Shown here in pieces: positions 36,801 through 44,722 of a stretch of 64,000 nucleotides of DNA. Numbering within the stretch: the first letter of the stretch is position 1; the number at the start of each line of letters is the position of its first letter. The notes under the pieces are model-generated. The model was not told where the DNA came from and made no database searches. It was given only the letters and a program-made list of their open reading frames with translations. This stretch comes from Comamonas badia DSM 17552 (lineage in GTDB: Bacteria > Pseudomonadota > Gammaproteobacteria > Burkholderiales > Burkholderiaceae_C): the NCBI RefSeq assembly GCF_000484635.1, contig NZ_AXVM01000001.1, forward strand, positions 798,096 to 862,095, written 5' to 3'. The translations under genes were made by a program, and so were the position numbers.

Positions 36801-39800
36801 CGCGGGATGTTGACCGAGAGATGCTGCAGGTTGTGTTCGCGGGCGTTGATGATCTGGATGGCTCCCTCCCCTTCCGGGGCTGAAGGCTGCGGCTCCGGTT
36901 CCGCCTGCGCGGAACCGGACAGCCTGAAGAGCGGCGGCGTCCCGCCGCCAGCACCGGGGTTGGGGTGGGGGCCAGCGGCGCTGAAATGACCACCAGTCTC
37001 CCGCGATGCGCCCAAGCCCCCATCCCTGCCTTCCCCCAGAGGGGGAAGGGGTGAAAACTCGCGCGCCATGGGCACGCCCACACCCAAAGTCTCTTCATAT
37101 TCGCGCAGCGCCTGTGCGGTGTACGACGTGGGGTGCTGGCGCAGTTCCTCGGGCGGCCCGAAGGCCACGAGCTCGCCCCCACCCTCGCCCCCGTCGGGCC
37201 CGAGGTCGATCACCCAGTCGCTGGCGCGGATCACGTCGAGGTTGTGCTCGATGACGATGAGCGAGTGCCCGGCATCCAGCAGCTTGCGCAACGCGCGCAT
37301 CAGCTTGGCGATGTCGTCGAAGTGCAGGCCGGTCGTCGGCTCATCGAACAGAAACAGCTGCCCCTTGCGCGCCAGCGCCTGCTGCGATTTGGCGCGCGAG
37401 CGCGCGGCCTCGGCGAGAAAGCCCGCCAACTTCAGCCGCTGCGCCTCGCCGCCCGAGAGCGTGGGCACGGGCTGGCCCAGGCGCAGGTATTCCAGGCCCA
37501 CGTCCACGATGGGCGCCAGCGCGCGCTTGACCTCCGCATCCTGCGCAAAGAGCTGCGCCGCCTCGCTCACCGTGAGTTCCAGCACGTCGGCGACGCTCAG
37601 CACGCGGCCGCCGCGCTCAATCCGCACCTCCAGCACCTCGGGGCGGTAGCGCTGGCCGTTGCAGTCCGGGCAGCGCAGGTAGACATCCGAGAGGAACTGC
37701 ATCTCCACATGCTCGAAGCCCGAGCCGCCGCAGGTCGGGCAGCGCCCGTCGCCGCTGTTGAAGCTGAACTTGGCGGCGCCATAGCCACGCTCCGTAGAGA
37801 GCGGCGCGGCGGCAAAGATGTCGCGGATGCCGTCCCACGCGCCGACATAGCTTGCCGGGTTGGAGCGCGCGGTCTTGCCTATGGGCGACTGATCGACGAA
37901 GACCGCGTCGCTCAGAAAATCGGCGCCCAGCAGCCGGTCGTGCGCGCCTGGCGCCTCGGTGGCCTTGCCGAAGTGGCGCATCAGCGCCGGGGCCAGCACG
38001 TCCTGAATCAAGGTGGATTTGCCCGAGCCCGAGACGCCCGTGACGGTGACGAGACGCTGCAGCGGGAATTCCACCGTGAGGTTTTTGAGGTTGTGTTCGC
38101 GCGCGCCCTCCAGAATCAGCCGCGGCGTGGATGCCGCCACCAGGCGCTTGAAGCCCATGCCGACCGACTTTCGCGCGCCGAGGTACTGGCCGGTGAGCGT
38201 GTCGGCGTGGCGCAGCGCATCGACGCTGCCATCGAACACGATGCGCCCGCCGCGCTCACCGGGGCCTGGGCCCATGTCGATCACGCGATCGGCCGCGAGC
38301 ATCACCGCAGGGTCGTGCTCGACGACGACCAGGGTGTTGCCGGCATCGACCAGCCGGCGCATGGCCTGCGTGATGCGATCCATGTCGCGCGGGTGCAGGC
38401 CGATGCTGGGCTCATCGAGCACGAAGAGCGTGTTGACCAGCGAAGTGCCGAGCGCCGTGGTGAGGTTGATGCGCTGCACCTCGCCGCCGGAGAGCGTGCG
38501 GCTTTGGCGGTCGAGCGTGAGGTAGGCTATGCCGACATCGCAGAGGTATTTGAGGCGCGTGGCGATTTCTTCGAGGATCTGGCGGCGGGCCTGCATTGCT
38601 GCCCCCTCACCCGAGCCCTCACCCCCGCCCTCTCCCGGAGGGAGAGGGGGCCAGTCACTCCCTCTCCCTCCGGGAGAGGGTTGGGGTGAGGGTAAGGGGG
38701 TGGGTGAAGAAAGCCGCTCAACAAACCGCCGCAGCTTATCCAGCGGCAGCAGCATCAAGTCATGCAGCGTAAGCCCCGGCAGCGCCTCCAGTTGCGCGCG
38801 CGTCCACCGCACGCCCTGCGGCATGAAGCGCTGCGACGGCTCCAGCACCGCATCCGCATCCTCCTTCCCCCCCACCCGCCACAGCAGACTCTCGTTCTTG
38901 AGCCGCGCCCCCCCGCAGGCCGGGCACTGCGTATAGCTGCGGTACTTGGAAAGCAGCACGCGGATGTGCATCTTGTACGCCTTGGTCTCCAGGTAGGCGA
39001 AAAAGCGCTTGATGCCGTACCACTGCCGGTTCCAGTTGCCCTCGCGGTAGTCCGGCGTGCCATCGATCACCCAGCGCTGCTGCGCCTCGGTGAGCTTGGC
39101 CCAGGGCGTGTCGCGCGGAATGCCGGCGGCCTCGCCCCAGCGCATCAGATCGTCCTGGATTTCCTTCCACGCCGGCGTCTGGATCGCCTTGATCGCCCCG
39201 GCGCGCAGCGTCAGCTTTTCGTCGGGAATCACCAGCCCCCAATCGACGCCGATCACGCGGCCAAAGCCACGGCAGGTCTCGCACGCGCCCGCGGGCGAGT
39301 TGAACGAGAACATCGAGGCCACCGGCTCGCTGTAGCGGATGTCGCTCTCCGGGCAATGCAGACCCGTCGAGAAGCGCCAGATTTCGGGTTCATCCTCATC
39401 GTCTGGCAACGCATACACCGCCATGCGCGAGCCGCCACGCAGCAGCGCGGTTTCGATCGCCTCCATCACCCGTGCGCGCTCGGCCTTGGAAAAACGGAAA
39501 CGGTCGGCCACCACATCCAGCAGCTTTTTGCCATCCACCTCGCGCTCGGCCTGCACGCGGGTGAAACCGCTGGCCGACAGCCACTGCTGCATCTGCTCAG
39601 CCGTGGTGCCGCCCGGCAGCTCGGCGGCGAACGTGAGCACGATGCGCGGATCGCCCTGCGCGGCGCAGCGCCGCGCGAGTTCGTCGTGAATGCTCTGCGG
39701 CGAATCGTGGCGCACCGCCAGCGCGGTCTCGCGGTCAAACAGCTCGGCCGCGCGCGCGAACAGCAACTTCAGATGGTCGTTCAACTCCGTCATCGTGCCG

Positions 39801-40099
39801 ACGGTGGAACGCGAACTGCGCACCGGGTTGGTCTGGTCGATGGCGATCGCGGGCGGCACGCCCTCCACCTTGTCCACCGCCGGCTTGTCCATGCGATCCA
39901 GGAACTGGCGCGCGTAGGGGCTGAAGGTCTCCACATAGCGCCGCTGCCCCTCGGCGTAGAGCGTGTCAAACACCAGGCTGGACTTGCCCGAGCCGCTGGG
40001 CCCGGTGACCACCGTCAGCGTGCCGGTGGCGATGTCCAGATCAAGGTTCTGCAGATTGTGCTGGCGGGCTCCGCGGATGCGGATGCTTCCCTGAGACAT
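33896..40099 (-). CDS. uvrA: Tandem double-length UvrA (excinuclease subunit A paralogue)
   Basis: A 2067-residue protein, about twice the usual 940. Residues 1 to about 1010 and about 1080 to 2067 are each a whole UvrA, giving four ABC ATPase halves. Walker A motifs are GPSGSGKS (33-40), GVSGSGKST (three times), and there are four LSGGE signatures. Zinc-type CxxC pairs ([32 protein letters not shown]) are present. UvrA finds bulky DNA damage and loads UvrB, which is not in the window. This is probably not the housekeeping copy. Four Pro/Gly-rich linkers (about residues 461-500, 1013-1080, 1436-1475, 1658-1713) are coded by palindromic repeats inserted in frame. Confidence 0.9.
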   Translation of the reverse strand: MSQGSIRIRGARQHNLQNLDLDIATGTLTVVTGPSGSGKSSLVFDTLYAEGQRRYVETFSPYARQFLDRMDKPAVDKVEGVPPAIAIDQTNPVRSSRSTVGTMTELNDHLKLLFARAAELFDRETALAVRHDSPQSIHDELARRCAAQGDPRIVLTFAAELPGGTTAEQMQQWLSASGFTRVQAEREVDGKKLLDVVADRFRFSKAERARVMEAIETALLRGGSRMAVYALPDDEDEPEIWRFSTGLHCPESDIRYSEPVASMFSFNSPAGACETCRGFGRVIGVDWGLVIPDEKLTLRAGAIKAIQTPAWKEIQDDLMRWGEAAGIPRDTPWAKLTEAQQRWVIDGTPDYREGNWNRQWYGIKRFFAYLETKAYKMHIRVLLSKYRSYTQCPACGGARLKNESLLWRVGGKEDADAVLEPSQRFMPQGVRWTRAQLEALPGLTLHDLMLLPLDKLRRFVERLSSPTPLPSPQPSPGGRGSDWPPLPPGEGGGEGSGEGAAMQARRQILEEIATRLKYLCDVGIAYLTLDRQSRTLSGGEVQRINLTTALGTSLVNTLFVLDEPSIGLHPRDMDRITQAMRRLVDAGNTLVVVEHDPAVMLAADRVIDMGPGPGERGGRIVFDGSVDALRHADTLTGQYLGARKSVGMGFKRLVAASTPRLILEGAREHNLKNLTVEFPLQRLVTVTGVSGSGKSTLIQDVLAPALMRHFGKATEAPGAHDRLLGADFLSDAVFVDQSPIGKTARSNPASYVGAWDGIRDIFAAAPLSTERGYGAAKFSFNSGDGRCPTCGGSGFEHVEMQFLSDVYLRCPDCNGQRYRPEVLEVRIERGGRVLSVADVLELTVSEAAQLFAQDAEVKRALAPIVDVGLEYLRLGQPVPTLSGGEAQRLKLAGFLAEAARSRAKSQQALARKGQLFLFDEPTTGLHFDDIAKLMRALRKLLDAGHSLIVIEHNLDVIRASDWVIDLGPDGGEGGGELVAFGPPEELRQHPTSYTAQALREYEETLGVGVPMAREFSPLPPLGEGRDGGLGASRETGGHFSAAGPHPNPGAGGGTPPLFRLSGSAQAEPEPQPSAPEGEGAIQIINAREHNLQHLSVNIPRGKFNVITGVSGSGKSTLAFDILFNEGQRRYLESLNAYARSIVQPAGRPEVDAVYGIPPTVAIEQRLSRGGRKSTVGTTTEIWHFLRLLYVKLGVQHCIHDGAAVQPQSVESIVAQVLRDYRGQHIGLLAPLVVNRKGVYTELADWARPRGYTHLRVDGEFLPTTGFPRIDRFKEHSIELPVISLDVSPNDEANLREWLEKALALGKGVVQVISHLDGLEAAMRSGQSTAAIGHVQVFSTQRACPVCATSYAEPDPRLFSYNSKHGWCPDCMGTGVQLTRAQRKVIAESLQPDRELGREKTFGEPELEDLEDVPCPTCQGTRLNPVARAVLLEFGDGGVDAPPPLGGRLGGGLGGGAEDASPAPTPALPQRGREQGSGIAITELAQCSVEELRRWFGALKLAGRAQEIARDLLPEIESRLAFLEEVGLSYLTLDRGAPSLSGGEAQRIRLAAQLGSNLQGVCYVLDEPTIGLHARDNQILLNALHSLSSKGNTLVVVEHDEETIRRAEHVIDIGPSAGKRGGRLIAEGSVADVEAAPDSQTGRYLLHAMRHPLQARRPVLLPPLSGEGRGGGQQSLQEKIQSNQAQPLIQQAEPAIQSEAASPHPNPPPKGEGVKTWLTVHDAALHNLQHLTARVPLQRLVAITGVSGSGKSTLARDVLLTNVAAWVTQRQTKAGRDAMDAGKAPPLAGCAGLSGFEAIDRVLEVDQTPIGKTPRSCPATYIGFWDLIRKLFAETLEAKARGYGAARFSFNTGEGRCPSCQGQGMRTIEMSFLPDVKLPCEVCHGARFNPETLAVTWRGKSIGEVLRMEVDEAVAFFASMPQIAHPLQLLKDVGLGYLTLGQPSPTLSGGEAQRIKLVTELTKVRDDVTRRGQKTPHTLYVLDEPTVGLHMADVDKLIRVLHRLVDGGHSVLVIEHDLDVIAEADWVIDLGPEGGAGGGSIVATGTPEELVRLATHTGRALAPVLARG
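34964..35121 (-). repeat. Repeat B1: paired B arms with family A nested inside, in uvrA
   Basis: Two 35-base arms (34964-34998 and 35087-35121) are inverted copies of each other, identical at 33 of 35 positions; each arm is itself a small hairpin (CCCTCCCCTTTCGGGGGAGGG type). Between them lies copy A4 of repeat family A. The whole element is translated as part of UvrA, coding about 53 residues between the two ATPase halves of the second UvrA unit. Confidence 0.88.
35011..35057 (-). repeat. Palindromic repeat family A, copy A4, nested in B1
   Basis: On the minus strand the sequence reads AAATCAGGCGCAGCCGCTTA, then TCCAGCAAGCGGAACCAGCT and AT-rich flank. This is the family A layout with a mutated outer stem. 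It codes for [13 protein letters not shown] within UvrA. Confidence 0.8.
35681..35781 (-). repeat. Repeat B2 in uvrA
   Basis: A pair of inverted GC-rich arms (CTCCCTCCCCCTCTGGGGGA and the opposite arm ending CCAAGGGGGGGAGGAGC) separated by a short spacer. In the UvrA frame it codes a Gly/Pro-rich insert of about 40 residues ([16 protein letters not shown], then [14 protein letters not shown]). It sits before the region leading to the LSGGE signature of the third ATPase half. Confidence 0.82.
36862..37051 (-). repeat. Repeat B3 in uvrA, with family C nested in one arm
   Basis: The B arms are at about 36862-36878 plus 36955-36975 and at 37014-37051. The first arm is split at its hairpin tip by a roughly 76-base element (family C). 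The composite codes the Pro/Gly-rich bridge between the first and second UvrA units. Confidence 0.8.
36879..36954. repeat. Repeat family C, copy C1
   Basis: About 76 bases starting CTGAAGGCTGCGGCTCCGG and containing CTGAAGAGCGGCGGCG. The inner part is itself a hairpin (CCGGTTCCGCCTGCGCGGAACCGG). It is clearly related, in opposite orientation, to 43876-43953. Both copies interrupt a B element exactly between its CCCC and GGGG tip. Confidence 0.75.
38617..38692 (-). repeat. Repeat B4 in uvrA
   Basis: Two 33-base arms (about 38617-38649 and 38660-38692) are inverted copies identical at 31 of 33 positions, each containing CTCTCCCGGAGGGAGAG-type hairpins. The insert codes residues of about 461-500 of UvrA ([20 protein letters not shown] region) in the loop before the first LSGGE signature. 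Confidence 0.85.
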
Positions 40100-40160
40100 G
40101 TGGCTGGCCTTTGCGCGGGTGGGGCCAAAATTCTAGGCCGCGTGGCGCATCCAAGGTGGG

Positions 40161-40182
40161 GCAAGGGCTTTCCTGCCCTTGC
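40161..40182 (-). terminator. Possible hairpin terminator after brnA
   Basis: GCAAGGGC-TTTCCT-GCCCTTGC is a perfect 8-base-pair stem 28 bases beyond the brnA stop on the minus strand. No T-run follows, so Rho-independent termination is uncertain; it may only slow read-through into uvrA. Confidence 0.4.
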
Positions 40183-40209
40183 TGCAACCATGCCACTCCG
40201 AAAACGGGT

Positions 40210-40524
40210 TCAAGCCGGATGCCGCGTGCGCACCCAATCCCCGAGCGCATCCGTCATGCGCGACTGCCAGCCGGGGCCGGTCGCTTTGAAGGCTGCCAAC
40301 ACCGAATCGGGCACACGCAGGGAAATCGCCGTCTTGGGCTCGCCCTGCACGGGGCGGCCGCGCTTGCGCTCGATCAGCACCGCGATGGCCTGGGTTTCTT
40401 CCACTGCCTGCGCATCTTGCAGGACGGTGCGGCGCACACGCTCCCAGTCCGTGCCCGACTGCCCTTGTGCACGTGCGCGGCGCATTTGCTCACTGGTCAG
40501 GGAAGTGATTTTCGAGCCAGTCAT
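40210..40524 (-). CDS. brnA: BrnA-type antitoxin
   Basis: A 104-residue antitoxin. The N-terminal part contacts the toxin (SKITSLTSEQMRRARAQGQS). A C-terminal ribbon-helix-helix follows: KTAISLRVPDSVLAAFKATG, then WQSRMTDALGDWV. It overlaps the 3' end of brnT by 35 bases, the usual toxin-first order of BrnTA systems. It should bind the palindrome upstream of brnT. The start at 40524 (MTGSKITSL) is preferred to one six codons upstream. Confidence 0.88.
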   Translation of the reverse strand: MTGSKITSLTSEQMRRARAQGQSGTDWERVRRTVLQDAQAVEETQAIAVLIERKRGRPVQGEPKTAISLRVPDSVLAAFKATGPGWQSRMTDALGDWVRTRHPA

Positions 40525-40783
40525 GGTAGGCACTCCTTTCATCGCTATGGGCCGGGCGGAAGCTCACAATTCGGCAGCATTCACCGCGCTGGACAAACGC
40601 CACCGACAAAACCACCAGCACCTCAAACACATACGCCAGCGCCTGCGAACGGGCTTCGCCGCCACGCGGGCTGTCCATGATCCGGACGAATTCGCTCTCC
40701 AGCACAAGGTCGGCATCTGCGAAGTCCAGCCCATGCTTGGCCAGATTGACAGTGCGCTTGGCTTCGTCCCACTCATAAATCAT
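40490..40783 (-). CDS. brnT: BrnT-type ribonuclease toxin
   Basis: A 97-residue BrnT toxin: MIYEWDEAKRTVNLAKHGLD is the family's opening, followed by VFEVLVVLSVAFVQRGECCRIVSFR and the closing ERSAYHDWLEN. BrnT is a RelE-fold RNase that blocks translation under stress. Its promoter region is squeezed into 35 bases after the end of the MmeI-type gene. Confidence 0.9.
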   Translation of the reverse strand: MIYEWDEAKRTVNLAKHGLDFADADLVLESEFVRIMDSPRGGEARSQALAYVFEVLVVLSVAFVQRGECCRIVSFRPAHSDERSAYHDWLENHFPDQ

Positions 40784-40795
40784 GGTTGGCGGTTA

Positions 40796-40807
40796 TTGTA
40801 TATACAA
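40796..40807. promoter_or_regulatory. BrnTA operator palindrome
   Basis: TTGTATATACAA is a perfect 12-base palindrome 13 bases upstream of the brnT ATG. It overlaps a TATA-rich minus-strand -10 region. BrnA-type RHH repressors bind such sites to control their own operon. Confidence 0.65.
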
Positions 40808-40818
40808 AATTCACTCGA

Positions 40819-43773
40819 TCAAGAAGAGGGAGCTCGGCGCCCGCGCCCCCGCTTCACCTTGCCCACCGGCAGCAGGCTGGTGAGCTGCTGATAGCGCGCA
40901 AACAGAAACGCCACGCGCTCGGCGTCGTTCTTCCAGGTTTTCCTGCCGCCGCACAGCGCGTAGGCGGCGTCCACGGCCGCGTCGAGCTTCTGGTGCGCGC
41001 GCAGCAAGGCGGGCGGCATGGTGAGCGGGTCGTACAGGTCGGCGAGGCTGCCGCCGGGGAACTGGGCGCGGGCGTCGAGCACGGTTTGCGCAGCGGTTTC
41101 GATAGCTGCTCGCGCTTTGTAGGCGGGCGTTGGAGGCCGATTTGGCTCTGATTTTTGCGGGAGATCGGGCCAGGGGAAGTTGTTGTAGACGATGGCGGCG
41201 GAGTAGCGGAAATCGTTTTTCAGGCGTCCCCCGACGGCGCGCATCCAGGCGTTGTGCATGGCGCTGCCGAGAACGCCGAATTCGCGCAGACTGGCGTGGT
41301 CAACGAACAGGCTGGTGTTGTTGATCAGCGCCTCGGGCGGCATGAATCCGATGGGGACGTAGCGGCGCCGCTCCGACGAAGTCTTGGGGATGTAGAGGTA
41401 GTGGCCCTGCGGCTGACGCAGCTCGCCAAACAGCGTGGGCGTGGCAGCCAACGCAGCGGTGGCGGCGCGCTGGCTGCGCTGGCGGAACTGGCGCACCTGC
41501 TCCACCCGCTGCAGCACCAGCGGCATGCCGCGCAGCAAAGCGGGGGAAGCGTCTTTGAGCCACAGGCACCAGCGAAAACGGCCGTTGAGGAAGTCCTCGC
41601 CGCTGTAGAGCTTGCGCAGCAGCGTGTGGGCATCAGGGTGGCTGGCGCGCACGGCGTCGGCCTGTACGTCGTCCAGCAGAAAGTGCCCATCGTCGATCAG
41701 CGCGCTGCCTTCCAGAATGCCGGGTACATCGGCGATCGGCCGCGAGCGTTTGACCAGCACCACGTCGGGCGCATCCACCAGATAGGGACTGATATGCGCG
41801 GCAGGCACCGCCAGCGGTTCGCCCTTGATGTCTTCGTATTCGTAGATGGTTTTCCCTTCTGCGTCCTGCAGGCCGAAGCCGACGATGACGCAATGCACCG
41901 CCGCCTTGCCCCTGGCCTCGTTGCTCCACGAGAAGGTGCGGTGCGCAAAGTGGATGTGCACGCCCTGCGCCAGCAGCCAGCCCCAGAGCACACCAACCTG
42001 CTCGCCCTGGGTGATGCTGTTGGTGGAGACGAAGGCGGCTCGCGGTTTTGCTCCTTCCCCCGTTGGGGGAAGGTGGGGATGGGGGCTTGCGGCGCTTGCC
42101 AAGGCAGGTGCTTCAGCCATCGCCGCCAGCCCCCACCCCTGCCCTCCCCCAGAGGGGGAGGGAGTTGGAATCACGCCCTCTCCAAAGGAGGTTGGAGTTG
42201 AAACGCCCTGCAAATAGCGCGTGGCTTTCACATACCAGGCAGAGACGAAATCCAGCACGCCAAAGCCCTTGATGTGCCCCATCACGCGCTCGAAATCGGC
42301 CTTTTGCGCGGCGCTCTGCTCCTTCTTGCCGAGGAACGGCGGGTTGCCCAGCACATAGCTGCACTGCTCTGCCGGCAGCACCGCGTTCCAATCCAGCGCA
42401 AGCGCGTTGCCGTGCACCACATGCGGCGCGTTCTTGAGCGGGATGCGCGCAAAGTACATGCCGAATTCCTCGCTCACGCGCAGGTTCATCTGGTGATCGA
42501 CCAGCCACAGAGCCACCTGCGCGATCTGCGCCGGGAATTCCTCGATTTCGATGCCGTAAAACTGATCGACATCCAGGCTGATGAGCTGGTGCACGTCCAG
42601 GCTTTGCTGGCCACTCTGGTAGCTGGCGCGCAGCACCTCCAGCTCCAGCAGCCGCAGTTCGCGGTAGCTGATGACGAGGAAGTTGCCGCAACCGCAGGCC
42701 GGGTCAAAAAACGTGAGCAGGCGCAGCTTCTTGTGGAATTCAAACAGGCGGTTTTTGTTGCTCTTGACCTTGTAGAACTCGGCCCAGAGCGCATCGAGGA
42801 ACAAGGGCTTGATGAGCTTGAGGATGTTCTCCTCGCTGGTGTAGTGCGCGCCCAGGTTGCGGCGGGCGGTCGTATCCATGATGCTCTGGAACAGACTGCC
42901 GAAGATGGCCGGCGAAATGGCCGACCAGTCGAGCGCGCAGGCATCGAGCAGCGCGTCGCGCATCGCGGCGTCAAAGTCGGCCATGGGCAGCGGCTCTTCA
43001 AACAGCCGGCCGTTGACGTAGGGGAAGGCGGCAAGCTGCTCGTCCAGGTGTTTGCTGCGCTGGTGCTCGGGCGTGTTGAGCACCTGAAAAAGCTGCGCCA
43101 GGCGCGGGCCGAGGTCGCCGCCGTCGGCCTGCGTGCGCTCTTCGATGAACAGGCGCAACGCGTTGGCGGGCTGGAAGATGCCGGTGTCGTCCGCAAACAG
43201 GCAGAACAGCAGGCGCACCAGCAGCACTTCCAGCGGGTGGCCTTCGTAGCCCGAATTTTTGAGCGCATCGTGCAGGCGGCCCATGCGCTCGGCCGCGTGG
43301 ATGTTGACGGGGTTCTGCGCCTTGATTTCTTGCGCCTTGTAGCCCGCGATGAAGCCGAACAGGCGCACATGCTTGTGCAGGTCTGCGAGCGCAAATTCCA
43401 CCGCCCGGCCGCTGGCGAGCTGATGCACGCGAAAGCGCGCGAAGTCGCAGACGATGATGATCTGCGGCAGGTCGCGCTCCAGAATGCCGGGGAAGTAACC
43501 CAGCGCCTGGTCAAACGCCGCATCCAGGTTTTTGCCGCGCGATTTCTGCTCCACCAGCAGCATGCCGGGCCAGAACAGATCGACGAAGCCCTGCCCACCG
43601 CCGTGCTTCTTGACGTTCAGCTCGAAGGTGGCAACGCGCTTGTCGGTGATGCCGAAAATTTCGAAGAACGCAATCCAGAAGAGCTTGGCCTCGGAGTCTT
43701 CGTTGGCGGCGCCTTCCCAGGTGCGGCTGAAGGCCAGCGCGCGGGATTTGATCTCGTTCCAGGACAGGGGCAT
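40819..43773 (-). CDS. MmeI-type (Type IIG/IIL) restriction-modification enzyme
   Basis: A 984-residue single-chain enzyme. The N-terminal nuclease carries D65-x9-E75-x-K77 (VDLFWPGMLLVEQKS), the MmeI-type PD-ExK site. A helical linker follows, then the gamma-class adenine methylase with motif I DPACGCGNFL and motif IV NPPF. A C-terminal target-recognition domain holds the GHYLYIPKTSSERRRYVPIGF segment. Such enzymes cut about 20 bases from the site and protect one strand by N6-adenine methylation. Two repeats are inserted in frame: B5 (about residues 536-575, between motif IV and the recognition domain) and family A near residues 872-892. Whether the enzyme remains active is unknown. Confidence 0.87.
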   Translation of the reverse strand: MPLSWNEIKSRALAFSRTWEGAANEDSEAKLFWIAFFEIFGITDKRVATFELNVKKHGGGQGFVDLFWPGMLLVEQKSRGKNLDAAFDQALGYFPGILERDLPQIIIVCDFARFRVHQLASGRAVEFALADLHKHVRLFGFIAGYKAQEIKAQNPVNIHAAERMGRLHDALKNSGYEGHPLEVLLVRLLFCLFADDTGIFQPANALRLFIEERTQADGGDLGPRLAQLFQVLNTPEHQRSKHLDEQLAAFPYVNGRLFEEPLPMADFDAAMRDALLDACALDWSAISPAIFGSLFQSIMDTTARRNLGAHYTSEENILKLIKPLFLDALWAEFYKVKSNKNRLFEFHKKLRLLTFFDPACGCGNFLVISYRELRLLELEVLRASYQSGQQSLDVHQLISLDVDQFYGIEIEEFPAQIAQVALWLVDHQMNLRVSEEFGMYFARIPLKNAPHVVHGNALALDWNAVLPAEQCSYVLGNPPFLGKKEQSAAQKADFERVMGHIKGFGVLDFVSAWYVKATRYLQGVSTPTSFGEGVIPTPSPSGGGQGWGLAAMAEAPALASAASPHPHLPPTGEGAKPRAAFVSTNSITQGEQVGVLWGWLLAQGVHIHFAHRTFSWSNEARGKAAVHCVIVGFGLQDAEGKTIYEYEDIKGEPLAVPAAHISPYLVDAPDVVLVKRSRPIADVPGILEGSALIDDGHFLLDDVQADAVRASHPDAHTLLRKLYSGEDFLNGRFRWCLWLKDASPALLRGMPLVLQRVEQVRQFRQRSQRAATAALAATPTLFGELRQPQGHYLYIPKTSSERRRYVPIGFMPPEALINNTSLFVDHASLREFGVLGSAMHNAWMRAVGGRLKNDFRYSAAIVYNNFPWPDLPQKSEPNRPPTPAYKARAAIETAAQTVLDARAQFPGGSLADLYDPLTMPPALLRAHQKLDAAVDAAYALCGGRKTWKNDAERVAFLFARYQQLTSLLPVGKVKRGRGRRAPSS
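41097..41157 (-). repeat. Palindromic repeat family A, in the MmeI-type gene
   Basis: On the minus strand the stretch reads AAAAATCAGAGCCAAATCGG, then CCTCCAACGCCCGCCTACAAAGCGCGAGCAGCTATC. The AGAGCC start, AAAGCGC half-stem and AGCAGCTAT end match family A; the first half-stem is degenerate. It codes QKSEPNRPPTPAYKARAAI near the C-terminus of the enzyme. Confidence 0.65.
42051..42163 (-). repeat. Repeat B5 in the MmeI-type gene
   Basis: Inverted arms CTCCTTCCCCCGTTGGGGGA (from 42051) and CTCCCCCAGAGGGGGAGGGAG (to 42163) enclose about 35 bases. It is translated in frame as a Pro/Gly-rich stretch (TPSPSGGGQGWG, then SPHPHLPPTGEG) in the methylase half. A further shorter CTCC...GGAG palindrome follows at about 42178-42200. 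Confidence 0.82.
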
Positions 43774-43785
43774 CGCGAGTTTATA

Positions 43786-43833
43786 TCAAATGTGGGTGTT
43801 TGCCTTGTCCATCAAGCGTGGGCAGCTATTGAA
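43786..43833 (+). repeat. Palindromic repeat family A, copy A5 (intergenic)
   Basis: Reads TCAAATGTGGGTGTTTGCCT, then TGTCCATCAAGCGTGGGCAGCTATTG. The second half-stem and the GCAGCTATT end are intact; the first half-stem is degenerate. It lies directly upstream of the MmeI-type gene. Confidence 0.72.
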
Positions 43834-43860
43834 TTTGCAATGGAATCGTCGCGCCGCAAG

Positions 43861-44052
43861 CCCCTCACCCCTCCCGGGGGCTGCAGCAAGACGCTGCGCT
43901 CTTCAGGCTGTCCAGTTGCGCGCAGGCGCAACCGGAGCCGCAGCCTTCAGCCCCAAAGGGGCGAGGGTGATAGGCCGCGCCCATTTTGTCCAACGGCGAC
44001 AAGTCAAGCCGGTTTTTCTCACTCTCCCTCTGAGAGAGGGTTGGGGTGAGGG
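43861..44052. repeat. Repeat B6 with nested family C (copy C2), intergenic
   Basis: The B arms are 43861-43875 plus 43954-43970 and 44017-44052 (GAGAGAGGGTTGGGGTGAGGG). A family C copy (43876-43953) splits the first arm between CCC and AAAGGGG. Together with copy A5 this fills the 289-base gap between the MmeI-type gene and the isomerase-like gene; I see no gene there. Confidence 0.78.
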
Positions 44053-44062
44053 CACACGGCCC

Positions 44063-44656
44063 CTAAAACCACGCATCCCCCTCCAGATACGCACGCAGCA
44101 TGGGCAGGCTGTCCAGCCCCCAGAAGTGTTTGCCGTCCACCTCGAACATCGGCACGCCGAACACCCCATTCGCAGCCGCTTCGTCGGTGTTGGTGCGCAG
44201 CAGTTGCTTGGCATGCGCGGCGGCGTCGCCCTCGGGGTGCCACTGCTCGGCCAGCGATTGCGTCAGTTGCTCCATGCGCTCAGGCGCCAGCGGGTCAAGC
44301 CCGCCCAGCCACACATGGCGCAGCGCCGTGCCCGCGACGTAGCGGTTGATAAAGCCCTCCTCGCTGGTGGTGAGCGCCAGGCGCAGCAGCGGAATGCTGT
44401 TGAACGGGAACTGCGGCGGGTAATCGAGCCCGCAGCCGAGGGAGTGACCCAGCCAGCGCACATGCCGCTCGGTCCACGCCTTTTTGGGTGCAACGCCCAC
44501 GGGGCCCGGATTGCTGAACTGCTGCAGCAGCGCGCCCAGCACCACGGGCTTGTAGCGCACGCGCAGGCTCAGGCCCTGCAGCGCCTCGGGCAGGCGGTTG
44601 AAGGCCAGCCACGAATAGGGCGAGACAAAGTCCAGATAAAAAATGATGTCGCGCAT
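44063..44656 (-). CDS. 2-hydroxychromene-2-carboxylate isomerase-like protein (DsbA family)
   Basis: A 197-residue thioredoxin-fold protein of the NahD/GST-kappa group. The N-terminal motif FYLDFVSPYSWLAF carries serine where DsbA has its catalytic cysteine, and the cis-proline region is VFGVPMFEVDGKHFWG. NahD-type enzymes use glutathione to isomerise a naphthalene-pathway intermediate. No naphthalene genes are nearby, so the actual substrate is unknown. I start it at 44656; an ATG five codons upstream lies at the edge of repeat A6. Confidence 0.85.
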   Translation of the reverse strand: MRDIIFYLDFVSPYSWLAFNRLPEALQGLSLRVRYKPVVLGALLQQFSNPGPVGVAPKKAWTERHVRWLGHSLGCGLDYPPQFPFNSIPLLRLALTTSEEGFINRYVAGTALRHVWLGGLDPLAPERMEQLTQSLAEQWHPEGDAAAHAKQLLRTNTDEAAANGVFGVPMFEVDGKHFWGLDSLPMLRAYLEGDAWF

Positions 44657-44668
44657 GACGTTGAATTT

Positions 44669-44722
44669 CAAACAAAAAGTGGCTCAAACGCTTACCCAGC
44701 AAGCGCTGACAGCTATATTTTA
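44669..44722 (+). repeat. Palindromic repeat family A, copy A6 (intergenic)
   Basis: Reads AACAAAAAGTGGCTCAAACG, then CTTACCCAGCAAGCGCTGACAGCTATATTTT. It separates the isomerase-like gene from ybaK and touches the ybaK stop codon. Confidence 0.82.

Noticed and set aside
34964..38692. CRISPR array suspected from repeated GC-rich units
   Set aside because: The units are irregularly spaced by hundreds of bases, inverted in pairs and lie inside an open gene; no direct repeats with uniform spacers exist.
34964..38692. B hairpins interpreted as transcription terminators
   Set aside because: They lie within one continuous coding sequence and have no T-run.
38762..40891. Long plus-strand frame of 709 codons antisense to uvrA and brnTA
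   Set aside because: Antisense shadow; composition is that of reversed GC-rich codons, and the opposite strand has complete ATPase motifs.
43861..44052. A small gene in the 289-base gap before the isomerase-like gene
   Set aside because: Open frames there consist of translated repeat sequence (Pro/Gly/Arg-rich) and have no ribosome binding site.
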